A stretch of 64,000 nt of DNA from Blastomussa wellsi (Eukaryota > Cnidaria > Anthozoa > Scleractinia > Plerogyridae), in the NCBI GenBank assembly GCA_947652115.1, contig OX393572.1, forward strand, positions 2,909,696 through 2,973,695, read 5' to 3'. Position numbers and translations under genes: made by a program. Within the stretch, counting starts at the first letter, position 1. Each line of letters opens with the position of its first letter. Below the pieces are notes generated by a model. That model was not told the origin of the DNA. It saw only the letters and a list, made by a program, of their open reading frames with translations, and ran no database searches. Of this stretch, positions 39,664 to 47,252 are shown in pieces.

Positions 39664-40878
39664 GGCCTCTGAGTCAATAGCCCATTCGGCCTCCAACCTC
39701 ATGGGCTATTGACTCAGAGCCCAATTGGGCTCAAGGAATAATTGTTAAATATATATTCATTAATTTGTGGTCCACAGCACAGGGCCACAAAGAAACACAT
39801 ACATTCAAACATATAAACATGCACACCATTTCAGGCAGAAAAGTGGTTGGGGTAACATAATCACAAGCAAGAGAATGTTTTGGCCTTGTGACAACACGCT
39901 GGAAAATTTCTGTCACGTTCACAACCTTGGAAGGTCAAGGCCTTTCTTGGGTTCAAGGACACAGGTTGTCAAATTTCCACCGGCAGGAATTTCATATTAG
40001 CAGTAGCCTGAATGGGACTCTTCAATTTTACACAATTTCAGTAAAAAATCCTAAAATTATCGTAGAATGTAATACAATTGTAGCTTTCCTCCCTCTATTT
40101 ATAACATATGCTACTACCTTTCTATTCTATAACTACTTGGAAAATATCTATTTTTGAATTCATGCCCAAATTCAAAATAGCTCAAAATATTGCAGATTGT
40201 TAAATCGATAAAATTGATTTGAATTGTTTTTGCGCGGTAAATATTGAATTTGGGAAAGAAGAAGGAACGCAACGGTTAACACGAGAGTTTTTGAGTCAAT
40301 GTAAACATAACGCTGATTTGCAATGCCCTGACAATTTCGTATATAAATCGTCTTTTTCGAATCTCTCGAGCGTTTATGAAACTTGTGTTTGAATTTTAGC
40401 TCTCTCGAGCGTTAAGAAACTTATGTTTGAATTTTAGCTGAAACTGGCAAGGAGCACAAAAGACCACCCTGAACGAATTATCAACACGAACAGAAGCGGT
40501 GTTGACTGTAAAGCTATCAACTTTCGACAGAACGTTTTTAGCTTACATCGGGCTATTTTCAAATATTGAAACTAAATTTACGATACCTTGAGCTCTGCAG
40601 TGCTTAGAACGTTCTTTCACATAGCTTTAAAGTAAGAAATACGGGCTAAGAGTCGTTATGATGATGCAACGGAAAATTGTTTAATAATCAAAAACTTTCC
40701 CTCGCGACAAAGAGAACTTTCCCCTGCCTTTCTATAACTGCTAAATTACCTGACTACATCTAACATACCTATCTCGTGGCTCCATTGAAACAAGAAGAGT
40801 TTTCTTGGCTGGACTTTTCTCCTTCTCCGGGAGAAACGCTCTCGTCTCAATTTCCACTTCTTCACCACCGGCGCCCAT
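20316..40878 (-). CDS. Equilibrative nucleoside transporter (SLC29/ENT family), 15 exons
   Basis: Minus-strand exons are 40878-40769, 38716-38635, 35447-35326, 34913-34819, 33608-33558, 31100-31015, 29738-29690, 28364-28267, 27810-27762, 27660-27565, 24360-24263, 23260-23146, 21703-21618, 21197-21001 and 20427-20316. All have AG/GT borders and compatible phases, totalling 481 codons plus a stop (human ENT1 is 456 aa). The protein carries nucleosides down their gradient across the plasma membrane. ENT landmarks are GTLLPWNMF in TM1 (residues 51-59), GGLFGLSG in TM4 (~161-168), FLLFNIGDFCGR in TM8 with the paired Asp367 and Arg371, SNGYLGSLCMMYGPS (~431-445), and a last exon with VEPKHAETAGTMMAFLL forming TM11. 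The start (MGAGGEEVEIETRAF) precedes a short acidic cytosolic tail. The introns carry most of the mobile elements in the window. An alternative first exon may lie at 51901-51980. All exons are intact. Confidence 0.95.
21803..21962. mobile_element. Hairpin MITE in ENT intron
   Basis: Inverted arms include CTACTACTAACTAGGAGCTT at the left, complementary to AAGCTTGTAGTAGTAAG at the right, with an inner pair GGGAGGCGTTTTGTCA / TGACAAAACGCCTCCC. No ORF. Confidence 0.8.
22193..22621. mobile_element. CAGGG-ended element with CACCAG target duplication
   Basis: It starts CAGGGAACGACACTAGC and ends with the near-complement GTGTTGAGCCTG. It is flanked by a 6-bp direct repeat CACCAG (22187-22192 and 22622-22627). 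The interior (ACTAGCC words) is shared in the opposite orientation with 30535-30964. Non-autonomous hAT-like element. Confidence 0.75.
22789..22960 (+). repeat. Dispersed repeat also present at 51180-51320
   Basis: GCAGTTGCTATTGTTTTAGG, then GGGCATTGTT and AAGCCATTCATGTGAGACC are shared in order with 51180-51320. The shared block could be a fragment of an old coding or retrotransposon sequence; no intact frame is seen. Confidence 0.6.
23472..23693. mobile_element. MITE with GGACAGACCATT ends
   Basis: The left end GACCATTAGACAAGTGATGG is complementary to the right end CCAATCACTTTTCCAATGGT. The interior is A-rich with ATCATGC words. It lies in an ENT intron. Confidence 0.75.
24513..25295 (-). 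mobile_element. LINE 3' fragment with nuclease-like C-terminal ORF
   Basis: A minus-strand frame of about 155 codons (25295-24828) reads ARLDIKAGGFW, FFDVRV, QRVLDVEMGSFTPLVF and GGMGNEC. This is a block commonly found after reverse transcriptase in marine-invertebrate non-LTR retrotransposons, and its D-x-R-V then E pattern is reminiscent of a PD-(D/E)XK-type fold (tentative). It is followed by an AT-rich 3' UTR and a (TTA)n tail at 24513-24543. The reverse transcriptase is missing, as expected of a 5'-truncated copy. Confidence 0.65.
25296..25588 (-). mobile_element. tRNA-derived SINE with (TTA)n tail
   Basis: On the minus strand the head contains an A box TGGCCTAGTGG (25566-25576), an anticodon-loop CTTGTAA (Thr-like TGT) and a B box GGTTCGAGTCC (25522-25532). 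The body includes AAATAGCCAACTGGTCTGCC, shared with 11540-11800, and the tail is (ATT)n at 25296-25333. It abuts a LINE fragment of the same orientation that also ends in (TTA)n. Confidence 0.85.
25612..26790. repeat. Repeat family B (TTTGATATA hairpin type), interrupted copy
   Basis: TTCATCAAGTTAAAACAAAG and TCAAACACTTGAGA blocks are shared with 33686-33975 and 57752-58045. This copy is split by the CAGGGCTCGA element at 25683-26572. Confidence 0.7.
25683..26572. mobile_element. CAGGGCTCGA-ended element nested in repeat B, ATTAG duplication
   Basis: The left end CAGGGCTCGAAATAA is the near-complement of the right end TTATTTTGAGGCTTG. It is flanked by the 5-bp direct repeat ATTAG (25678-25682 and 26573-26577). 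The interior repeats GACCGGTCA words near both ends. It is a non-autonomous hAT-like element, younger than the repeat it interrupts. Confidence 0.8.
26890..26960. repeat. Tandem repeat, ~20-bp unit, three copies
   Basis: AAGTGTAACACCAGTGCAAA is repeated three times with small changes (CACAGTGC, CATCAGTGC). Confidence 0.8.
27241..27530 (-). mobile_element. SINE-like repeat family C, copy 1
   Basis: It contains AGCTTAACCCAGGTTTCCTT, ATGCTAGTCCATTCCAG and TATACACC words shared with 63640-64000 and, inverted, with 59497-59705 and 60120-60375. The region near 27470-27510 has a tRNA-like Leu/Ser-type head on the minus strand. Non-coding, in an ENT intron. Confidence 0.65.
28444..29163. mobile_element. 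CCAGGGTTT-ended non-autonomous element
   Basis: The left end CCAGGGTTTTCAATAAG and the right end CTTACTGAAACCCTGG are inverted repeats. TGAG is repeated on both flanks. The interior near 28930-29140 carries GGCGAC/GTCGCC words like those in the 31.4-32.8 kb element. Confidence 0.6.
29183..29327. mobile_element. MITE family D (GTTGTTCAAAGG/GGATAACGCTATCCA), copy 1
   Basis: Inverted ends AGTTGTTCAAAGGTCGGATAA and TATCCATCCTTTATGCAACT. Further copies lie at 33985-34111 and 56733-56832, all with ACTATCCAGTGGATAA-type inner palindromes. Confidence 0.75.
29350..29506. mobile_element. TTAA-flanked MITE with AGGAGC ends (Kolobok-like)
   Basis: TTAA at 29346-29349 and 29507-29510 brackets AGGAGCTACGTCACG at the left and the complement of AGGAGCAGTGTCATG at the right. 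157 bp, no ORF. Confidence 0.8.
30535..30964. mobile_element. CAGGGCTCGA-ended element, TGCTT duplication
   Basis: The left end CAGGGCTCGACACTAAC pairs with the right end GTTAGTGTAGAGCACTG. It is flanked by the 5-bp direct repeat TGCTT. The interior is rich in CTAGCC and is homologous, in the opposite orientation, to 22193-22621. Confidence 0.8.
31348..33456. mobile_element. Outer decayed element with GGTCCGAAATTGCGAC ends
   Basis: GGGTCCGAAATTGCGACC at the left and CGCAATACCGGAACC at the right look like degenerate inverted ends, with TGGTCGCC/GGCAACCA words just inside. The interval contains the younger 31453-32803 element. The pairing of these ends is weaker than in the other elements. Confidence 0.4.
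31453..32803. mobile_element. CAGGGCTCGA-ended element, CATTG duplication
   Basis: It starts CAGGGCTCGACTTTAG and ends GTCGAGCCCTG. It is flanked by the 5-bp direct repeat CATTG (31448-31452 and 32804-32808). GGTCGCCA words occur just inside both ends. At 1.35 kb it is the longest of the family here, but no transposase frame is seen. Confidence 0.85.
33686..33975. repeat. Repeat family B, uninterrupted copy
   Basis: It shares AATTCATCGAGTTAAAACAAAG, ATATCAAACACTTGAGA and ATGTTTGATATA with 25612-26790 and 57752-58045. The TATATCAAACA / TGTTTGATATA pair makes it self-complementary. Confidence 0.7.
33985..34111. mobile_element. MITE family D, copy 2
   Basis: Ends GGTTGATCAAAGGCCG and CCTTTAAACAACCGGGGCC, with the inner ACTATCCAGTGGATAA. 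See 29183-29327. Confidence 0.7.
35487..37036. mobile_element. piggyBac-like non-autonomous element, TTAA-flanked, 1.55 kb
   Basis: TTAA at 35483-35486 and 37037-37040 brackets CCCTTTGGCGCCTG at the left and CAGGCGTCAATGGG at the right. Ends that start CCC next to TTAA are the hallmark of piggyBac. GCCGCCCGTAA is repeated just inside the left end. No transposase frame is visible, so movement would need one in trans. It lies in the second ENT intron. Confidence 0.85.
37268..37370 (-). repeat. Hammerhead-like repeat, minus-strand copy
   Basis: It carries the same block as 15092-15200 in the opposite orientation, including TATCAACTGGGTTGATA, GCCACCGTAAAGAG and GAGCTGACGTTTCGAGCG. It holds the same altered core (CCGATGA on the minus strand). 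Confidence 0.6.
37425..38585. mobile_element. Composite repeat with GCCCGGCAG words and a 224-bp-offset direct repeat
   Basis: Two long direct copies (about 38213-38360 and 38437-38580) share GAGACCGTGACCGGCAGT, GGTATGCAC, AGCTCGGAAGATTCGTTCAC and TTTTAGAATCGCTTGGCA. Inverted GCCCGGCAG/CTGCCGGGC words lie toward the left end (37440-37460, 37748). It is non-coding and lies in the ENT intron. Confidence 0.6.
39420..39748. mobile_element. Two adjacent hairpin MITEs
   Basis: 39420-39640 is bounded by TTTTAGTAAAATCCAACTAG and CTAGTTGAATTTTACTAAAA. Immediately next, 39644-39748 is a hairpin with ATTATTCCTCTCGCCCTCA and a GAGTCAATAGCCCAT / ATGGGCTATTGACTC pair. Neither encodes protein. Confidence 0.8.
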
Positions 40879-41403
40879 GTTGGGAAAAAATTTTCAAGAT
40901 CTGTTTGTACCACCAGTGTTTCTAGAAAGCTCAGAAACACTCTGGAACGCTTGTTACAGAAGGTATTTTAAAACCTATTAAATACGCAAGGTTCGATCGA
41001 AGCGTACTAAGGTTTTGCAGCATGCAAAATTTCAATCCTCTCTCTTCTTTCAGTGTGTAGCTTTTTGGCTGGGAGCGGTTGCTCTGGCCGGAAACCGCAT
41101 GAATGACATTTGCATGTTCCACCTGACTTCCGTCAAAAGGGTGGAGAGGCCTTCAACTAAATATTTATAGAATTAATTTAACTAACTTTGAGAAATCATC
41201 TACCCTAAACTAACAACAGATAACAAGCTCAGCAGTCCTTCATTCGAATTCTTTTCTAAGATAACATGTTTCGGCCGCGTATAACTTTCAAAAGTAGCTT
41301 TTCCAAACTTGATACTTAACCCTCCCCCACAAAAAGCAAGCAAAAGACCCTCAACCTATCACGTGAATGTCACACGCGTTTCAAACACGTTTCACACGCG
41401 AAT
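40879..41403 (-). promoter_or_regulatory. Upstream region of ENT first exon
   Basis: This holds the presumed 5' UTR and proximal promoter of the ENT gene on the minus strand. No TATA box or recognisable element is clear. The sequence ends where the large palindrome begins. Confidence 0.3.
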
Positions 41404-41429
41404 CGGCGCCTTGTCGCGGATGCGGAATG

Positions 41430-41967
41430 CGGAGTATTGACGGACTACCGGTTATGCGTATATTGCGGGGGGACGCGTTGCAAAAGCGGATGAAACGGAA
41501 AGAGAAAAAAGCGAAGAAAGAATATGAACAAGTAATGCGAGAGCTCGAAGAAAGAACGACCAGAATTGAGAGCAGAGAAGTGGACCAAGAGACAAGCACC
41601 AAAAATGGGAGAGCAAGAGAGAGAATTGCGAGAAGTGGACCATTTAGAGAAAAGCACCAGAAGCAAAATGGCAGAGCAAGTGACGAAGCAGGAAATTGAC
41701 ATCGAGGAAAAACGGATGCAGACGAAGCAGACGAAGAGAAAAGAAATGGGATGGGACGAGGTGCACGAGGAACTGACAGAGGCCCCATTTTGTGAAAAAC
41801 GTGGGCGAATTACGAAAATAATAGTTTGTCGCATATGTAGAGTTTGCGGAAAAACGGGTTTATGTGCCGCATGTTTAAAAAATGGAGACAAACACTTCCT
41901 CGGCAACCCAGTTTATTTCGAGAGCGACAACGTATTCAACAGTGAAATATTCTGGAAAAGGGAGTAG
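41430..41967 (+). pseudogene. Coiled-coil/zinc-finger protein of the element, left copy
   Basis: The region is read in two overlapping frames. One gives a charged coil (KEYEQVMRELEERTTRIE) up to 41699. The other, without an ATG, runs to a stop at 41967 and ends in CRICRVCGKTGLCAACLKN followed by a short tail. Closely spaced Cys pairs suggest a zinc-binding finger. The same frame switch occurs in the right arm, so either the gene was already broken before duplication or it truly consists of two overlapping ORFs. No function is recognised. Confidence 0.5.
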
Positions 41968-41996
41968 AGCCGCTCAAAGAGCAGGAGGCAGATTAG

Positions 41997-42360
41997 GAGA
42001 GCGCATTATTTTTTTCGGCACCCAAATTTTCGGCAACTTTTTTCTTGCCACAAACCAGCCACTTTTGCATTGCCACAAAACAAACTTGGAGAGCGCATTT
42101 TTTTTTCGGCACCCACATTTTCGGCAACCAAATTTCCGCACAAACGCGCATGCATGCAAGAACAGCGGATTTTTTCTCTTGGAGAGCGCATTTTTTTTTT
42201 CGGCACCCAAATTTTCGGCAACTTTTTTTCTTCCAAACGCGCATGCACACAAGAACAGCGGATTTTTTCTCTTGGAGAGCGCACTTTTTTTTCGGCACCC
42301 AAATTTTCGGCAACCAAATTTCCGCACAAACGCACACACAAGAACAGCGGATTTTTTTCT
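41997..42360 (+). repeat. ~90-bp tandem array, about four units (left arm)
   Basis: Units begin GGAGAGCGCATTTTTTTTC, continue GGCACCCAAATTTTCGGCAA, and (all but the first) end in AAGAACAGCGGATTTTTTC. The right arm has only two units (about 45270-45450), so the arms differ by a two-unit expansion or contraction. Confidence 0.85.
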
Positions 42361-42521
42361 CCAACACCCAAAGCAGCTTTGCATGGTCTCCGATATTGGC
42401 GAGCACCACTTTTCCAGCAAGCATGCAAAAGGTGCAAACAAAGGCGCAAGCACAAAAAAACATCAAACAGGTTGCCAAAATCCCCCAATTGAACAAATAC
42501 GTTGCCGGAAGTATACAAAAA

Positions 42522-43636
42522 ATGTCTTCGCAACCGCTAGTGGATTTCGACAACGAAACAGTGGTTGTGCAACCTTCCAATATTGTAGCTTTGTTTTTCT
42601 CCGGGCCAACGCAACACCCGCTGCAAACGACGAAGTTGCAGCGACGAACGTCGACGACGCGACACCCGCTGCAAACGACGTTGCCGCAACACCCGCTGCA
42701 AACGACGAAGAAGAAAAACAGGACGTTGCAGCAACACCCGCTGCAAACGACGAAGAAGAAAAACAGGAAGTTGCAGCAACACCCGCTGCAAACGGCGTTG
42801 CAGCGACGAACGTCGCGACAAGAAAAACCTTCGAAAGTATGGGTCTGCGGTGCGAGAAATCTGTTGCCTACCACCTGCTACTCGAAAACGCCTGGGACAG
42901 CAATCTTCTGGCCGACATCGCCAAGGTCGATTATCTGGCAGGGAACCTCGGTCGCACGAAACTGCGGCCATTGGCTGGTCTTCCGCCTTTCGTCGACGAC
43001 ATCTTCGTATTTGGCTATCTTTCCAGAGAGGAGTGCGTCTACAAGAGAGGAAAAATCTCCTGCACCGAGGGCCCACAAGGCGCGGCAAAAACTGTCGTGG
43101 CAAACATCGCAATAGCTTTAGAAAATGTCCGGGGGAAACGCTACACAACAAACATCGTCCACACAGTGGGGCAAGGGAAAGCGGAAAACAGCGCAATCCG
43201 AGCCACCATCGAGAGAATCGAGAAAAACACCAGGAGCAGGGCAAAAAGCAGCTGGTTTCTGCTATACCCCGAGGAAAAGATCGCCGGCTATTTCGTAGTG
43301 AAAATCGACGTTTCCGAAGTCCCAATGGAAGAGTTGCACCAGGCGCTGCCGGTTTTCGCAAATCGTCTGGTCGGGGGCTTTGGCTATGATATCTACTCCA
43401 TCGACTACACACAAGACTTTTCGGGCACTTTGGATCGCAAAGCTCTTGTGGCGCACCTTGGGTTCGAAACGGCAGGGAGTTTGTCCGCCGCAATGGGAGA
43501 AACCACCCCCCTGCTCCTGGACAACACCGACAGCGTCGGGGAACACTGCTGCACCTGGCTAGAGACAACAGAAGAAACCACAACCACCCGAAACAAGATC
43601 TACAACAAACTCGTTTCGAATTTCGAATTGCAGCCG
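42522..43636 (+). pseudogene. Replication-initiator-like gene of the element, left copy, frameshifted
   Basis: ATG at 42522 opens MSSQPLVDF; a one-base deletion near 42603 moves the rest into another frame. Visible parts are an N-terminal stretch, a linker with about five ATPAAND repeats (residues ~30-85), then a ~270-residue globular part with LRPLAGLPPFVDDIFVFGY, SSWFLLYPEEKIAGYF, YSIDYTQDFSGT, LLDNTDSVGEH and TRNKIYNKLVSNFE. The alternation of acidic strands with a K-IYNK motif resembles rolling-circle initiator proteins (Rep_trans-like); this is an inference. The frame stops matching the right copy at 43636, where the palindrome axis begins. Confidence 0.5.
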
Positions 43637-43800
43637 CGGTTTCTGCTGTTGCAGCCGCTGTTTCGGTTTTTCTATCGAGAACGCCTGCTTCTCTCCATAT
43701 TCTGTAGAGCCTTGTTGTGCCAATGCCGAATTTCTTTTGTATCTCCCTGGGTGCAAGTTCGCCTCTTGCCGCGACAATTTCTCGTATTTCTTCGTGGGAA
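43637..43800 (-). other. Helix-turn-helix segment beside the gap, probably the end of the right-arm gene
   Basis: Read on the minus strand from the gap edge, the sequence has no partner in either arm and gives EEIREIVAARGELAPREIQ and KKFGIGTTRLYRIWREAGV, the pattern of a recombinase- or transposase-type helix-turn-helix, followed by an Ala/Thr-rich tail. It is in the same frame as the right-arm initiator-like gene across the N run, although the true gap size is unknown. Confidence 0.45.
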
Positions 43801-44000
43801 NNNNNNNNNNNNNNNNNNNNNNNNNNNNNNNNNNNNNNNNNNNNNNNNNNNNNNNNNNNNNNNNNNNNNNNNNNNNNNNNNNNNNNNNNNNNNNNNNNNN
43901 NNNNNNNNNNNNNNNNNNNNNNNNNNNNNNNNNNNNNNNNNNNNNNNNNNNNNNNNNNNNNNNNNNNNNNNNNNNNNNNNNNNNNNNNNNNNNNNNNNNN
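43801..44000. other. Assembly gap, 200 N, at the palindrome centre
   Basis: Exactly 200 N, the same as the first gap. Its position at the centre of an inverted duplication means that the orientation and copy number of the two arms depend on the scaffolding. Confidence 0.98.
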
Positions 44001-45108
44001 GGCAACAGGCTCGCGGATTTCTCCTGCCTCGAAATTCGAAACGAGTTTGTTGTAGATCTTGTTTCGGGTGGGTTGTGGTTTTCTTCTGTTGTCTCTAGCC
44101 AGGTGCAGCAGTGCTCCCCGACGCTGTCGGTGTTGTCCAGGAGCAGGGGGGTGGTTTCTCCCATTGCGGCGGACAAACTCCCTGCCGTTTCGAACCCAAG
44201 GTGCGCCACAAGAGCTTGCGATCCAAAGTGCCACGAAAAGTCTTGTGTGTAGTCGATGGAGTAGATATCATAGCCCCCGACCAGACGATTTGCGAAAACC
44301 GGCAGCGCCTGGTGCAAACTCTTCCATTGGGACTTCGGAAACGTCGATTTTCGCTACGAATTAGCCGGCGATCTTTCCTCGGGGTGTAGCAGAAACCAGC
44401 TGCTTTTTGCCCTGCTCCAGGTGTTTTTTCTCGATTCTCTCGATGGTGGCTCGGATTGCGCTGTTTTCCCGCTTTCCCTTGCCCCACTGTGTGGACGATG
44501 TTTGTTGTGTAGCGTTTCCCCCGGACATTTTCCAAAGCTATTGCGATGTTTACCACGACAGTTTTTGCCGCGCCTTGTGGGCCCTCGGTGCAGGAGATTT
44601 TTCCTCTCTTGTAGACGCACTCCTCTCTGGAAAGATAGCCAAATACGAAGATGTCGTCGACGAAAGGCGGAAGACCAGCCAATGGGCCGCAGATTCGTGC
44701 GACCGAGGTTCCCTGCCAGATAGTCGACCTTGGGCGATGTCGGCCAGAAGATTGCTGTCCCAGGCGTTTTCGAGTAGCAGGTGGTAGGCAACAGATTTCT
44801 CGCACCGCAGACCCATACTTTCGAAGGTTTTTCTTGTCGCGACGTTCGTCGCTGCAATGTTGTTTGCAGCGGGTGTTGCTGCAACTTCCTGTTTTTCTTC
44901 TTCGTCGTTTGCAGCGGGTGTTGCTACAACGTCCTGTTTTTCTTCTCGTCGTTTGCCAGCGGGTGTCGCGTCGTCGACGTTCGTCGCTGCAACTTCGTCG
45001 TTTGCAGCGGGTGTTGCGTTGGCCCCGGAGAAAAACAAAGCTACAATATTGGAAGGTTGCACAACCACTGTTTTCGTTGTCGAAATCCACTAGCGGTTGC
45101 GAAGACAT
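44001..45108 (-). pseudogene. Replication-initiator-like gene of the element, right copy, frameshifted
   Basis: It starts at ATG 45108 and is the counterpart of 42522-43636, but with its own set of one-base indels: an extra A early, a G run one base longer than in the left copy (restoring what the left lost), and further indels near 44980, 44740, 44420 and 44340. It has about four ATPAAND repeats rather than five. Beyond NKLVSNFE it continues with AGEIREPVA up to the gap, sequence missing in the left copy. Most differences fall in short homopolymers, which could be mutation or uncorrected long-read error. Confidence 0.5.
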
Positions 45109-46045
45109 TTTTTGTATACTTCCGGCAACGTATTTGTTCAATTTGGGGATTTTGGCAACCTGTTTGATGTTTTTTTTTAGCTTGCGCCTTTGTTTGCACC
45201 TTTTGCATGCTTGCTGGAAAAGTGGTGCTCGCCAATATCGGAGACCATGCAAAGCTGCTTTGGGTGTTGGAGAAAAAAATCTGCTGTACTTGTGTGTGCG
45301 TTTGTGCGGAAATTTGGTTGCCGAAAAATTTGGGTGCCGAAAAAAAAATGCGCTCTCCAAGTTTGTTTTGTGGCAATGCAAAAGTAAAGTGGTTTGTGGC
45401 AAGAAAAAAGTTGCCGAAAATTTGGGTGCCGAAAAAAATAATGCGCTCTCCTAATCTGCCTCCTGCGCTTTGAGCGGCTCTACTCCCTTTTCCAGAATAT
45501 TTCACTGTTGAATACGTTGTCGCTCTCGAAATAAACTGGGTTGCCGAGGAAGTGTTTGTCTCCATTTTTTAAACATGCGGCACATAAACCCGTTTTTCCG
45601 CAAACTCTACATATGCGACAAACTATTATTTTCGTAATTCGCCCACGTTTTTCACAAAATGGGGCCTCTGTCAGTTCCTCGTGCACCTCGTCCCATCCCA
45701 TTTCTTTTCTCTTCGTCTGCTTCGTCTGCATCCGTTTTTCCTCGATGTCAATTTCCTGCTTCGTCACTTGCTCTGCCATTTTGCTTCTGGTGCTTTTCTC
45801 TAAATGGTCCACTTCTCGCAATTCTCTCTCTTGCTCTCCCATTTTTGGTGCTTTTCTCTTGGTCCACTTCTCTGCTCTCAATTCTGGTCGTTCTTTCTTC
45901 GAGCTCTCGCATTACTTGTTCATATTCTTTCTTCGCTTTTTTCTCTTTCCGTTTCATCCGCTTTTGCAACGCGTCCCCCCCCGCAATATACGCATAACCG
46001 GTAGTCCGTCAATACTCCTTTTCCGCTTCCGCGACATGGCGCCGG
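44030..46045 (-). mobile_element. Right arm of the large palindrome
   Basis: It is the reverse complement of the left arm. The outer limit is near 46045, where GGCGCCATGTCGCGGAAGCGG corresponds to GGCGCCTTGTCGCGGATGCGG at 41406-41426. Unlike the left arm, element sequence continues outward to about 46220. Confidence 0.85.
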
Positions 46046-46220
46046 CTTTTGCATTCCTTTTTTCTCTTGCCATTTGTGCTGATAACAATATTGCCCGGGA
46101 CACTTTTTGCCGCAGTTCTTTGCCCGGTTTCGTAACAACCACCCGCAACTGTTTTCTCCTCTTTTTTTGTTCCATTTTGTTCTCCGCCTCTTCTTTCTAA
46201 CTGGTTCACTTGTTCTTCTC
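45480..46220 (-). pseudogene. Zinc-ribbon/coiled-coil protein(s) of the element, right copy
   Basis: On the minus strand from about 46220 the frame contains NCGKKCPGQYCYQHK and LTDYRLCVYCGGGRVA, paired CxxC-type knuckles typical of a zinc ribbon. A frame change near 45930-45970 gives the coil KEYEQVMRELEERT, and another near 45850 gives the finger CRICRVCGKTGLCAACLKN, ending at 45480. The left arm has only the inner part. The function is unknown; the cysteine pattern suggests nucleic-acid or protein binding. Confidence 0.45.
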
Positions 46221-46223
46221 TCA

Positions 46224-46390
46224 AGTAGCATATAAAGAAGGTCAATCATACTACCAAGGAGTGCACCGTTGTCACAACTTTGGTGAAGTGGAACCATGCG
46301 AGCATTTGGCGAGCATGGTTCCACTTCACCAAAGTTGTGACAATCGGTGCACGACGCAGGTGGTATGATTGACCTTCTTTATATACTACT
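46224..46390. repeat. Long hairpin just outside the palindrome
   Basis: Arms 46224-46299 and 46313-46390 are complementary with few mismatches around a 13-base loop. They include TATAAAGAAGGTCAATCATA and TGACAACTTTGGTGAAGTGG-type sequence. The hairpin begins right where the zinc-ribbon frame of the right arm ends, so it may be the terminus or a replication/processing signal of that element, or an unrelated MITE. Confidence 0.75.
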
Positions 46391-46851
46391 CCAAAATGCT
46401 ATTTGATATGTTCATCTGAAACCGGAAATCGCGTCGAGAAAAAGGAAACCTCAGGTCAATGCAAATGTTTTACGGAAATGCTAATTTTGAAACATTTCCA
46501 GTTCAAGTTCAAGTTCAGTTAGCAAGGTAACATGTCTGAATTAACGGTAACAAAAAGAATCCGTCTTTGGAACGTATTTTTTCTTCTGATCGACGTTAAC
46601 TTTCCTCCTCAGACGAGTAAAAAAACACAAAATTGGTTTTTCGGGAAATAATGTTTCAAATGTTTCGATAAAATTAATCATAATGTTCATGGGTTTCCTT
46701 CTTTTTAGTTGCTGTTTTTCAAGCCTACGGGGGATGGTGGGGGAGGGGGGGGGGGGGTAGGGGGAGTGGCAGTAATGACCTTGGGAGAGACATGTTCTGA
46801 CAGGCGCCTGTTGGGTTCATTTACATGTAACACAACCTTTCTTGGGCTATT

Positions 46852-47252
46852 TACTCACACTAGTGACATATCGACCTGGGGGAGGGGTACTTTATCACAC
46901 TAGTGACAGAACGACCTGGGAGAGGGGTACTTTATCACACTAGTGACATAACGACCTGGGGGAGGGGTACTTTATCACACTAGTGACAGAACGACCTGGG
47001 AGAGGGGTACTTTATCACACTAGTGACATAACGACCTGGGGGAGGGGTACTTTATCACACTAGTGACAGAACGACCTGGGAGAGGGGTACTTTATCACAC
47101 TAGTGACATAACGACCTGGGGGAGGGGTACTTTATCACACTAGTGACATAACGACCTGGGGGAGGGGTACTTTATCACACTAGTGACATAACGACCTGGG
47201 GGAGGGGTACTTTATCACACTAGTGACATAACGACCCGGGGGAGGGGTACTT
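46852..47252 (+). repeat. 40-bp minisatellite, about ten copies
   Basis: The unit contains CACACTAGTGACATAACGAC and CTGGGGGAGGGGTACTTTAT. In the first six units ACATA...GGGG and ACAGA...GAGG variants alternate, giving an 80-bp higher-order period; the last four are uniform. It is followed by a dispersed repeat to about 47590 with CCCTGTTCAGGA words. Confidence 0.95.

Larger units (their letters stand above)
41404..43636 (+). mobile_element. Left arm of a large palindrome carrying virus/transposon-like genes
   Basis: Apart from indels, this arm is the reverse complement of 44030-46045. It carries, in order, a coiled-coil/zinc-finger region, a tandem array, and a replication-initiator-like frame. 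It lacks the outermost zinc-ribbon half found on the right side (46046-46220). It falls between the ENT first exon and a possible alternative first exon. Confidence 0.85.

Noticed and set aside
42537..44234. A 565-codon frame spanning the gap and both palindrome arms on the minus strand
   Set aside because: Beyond about 43640 it reads antisense through the left-arm gene; only the part up to the palindrome axis can be meaningful.
46852..47252. CRISPR array
   Set aside because: The 40-bp units are contiguous with no unique spacers, in a eukaryotic locus; it is a minisatellite.
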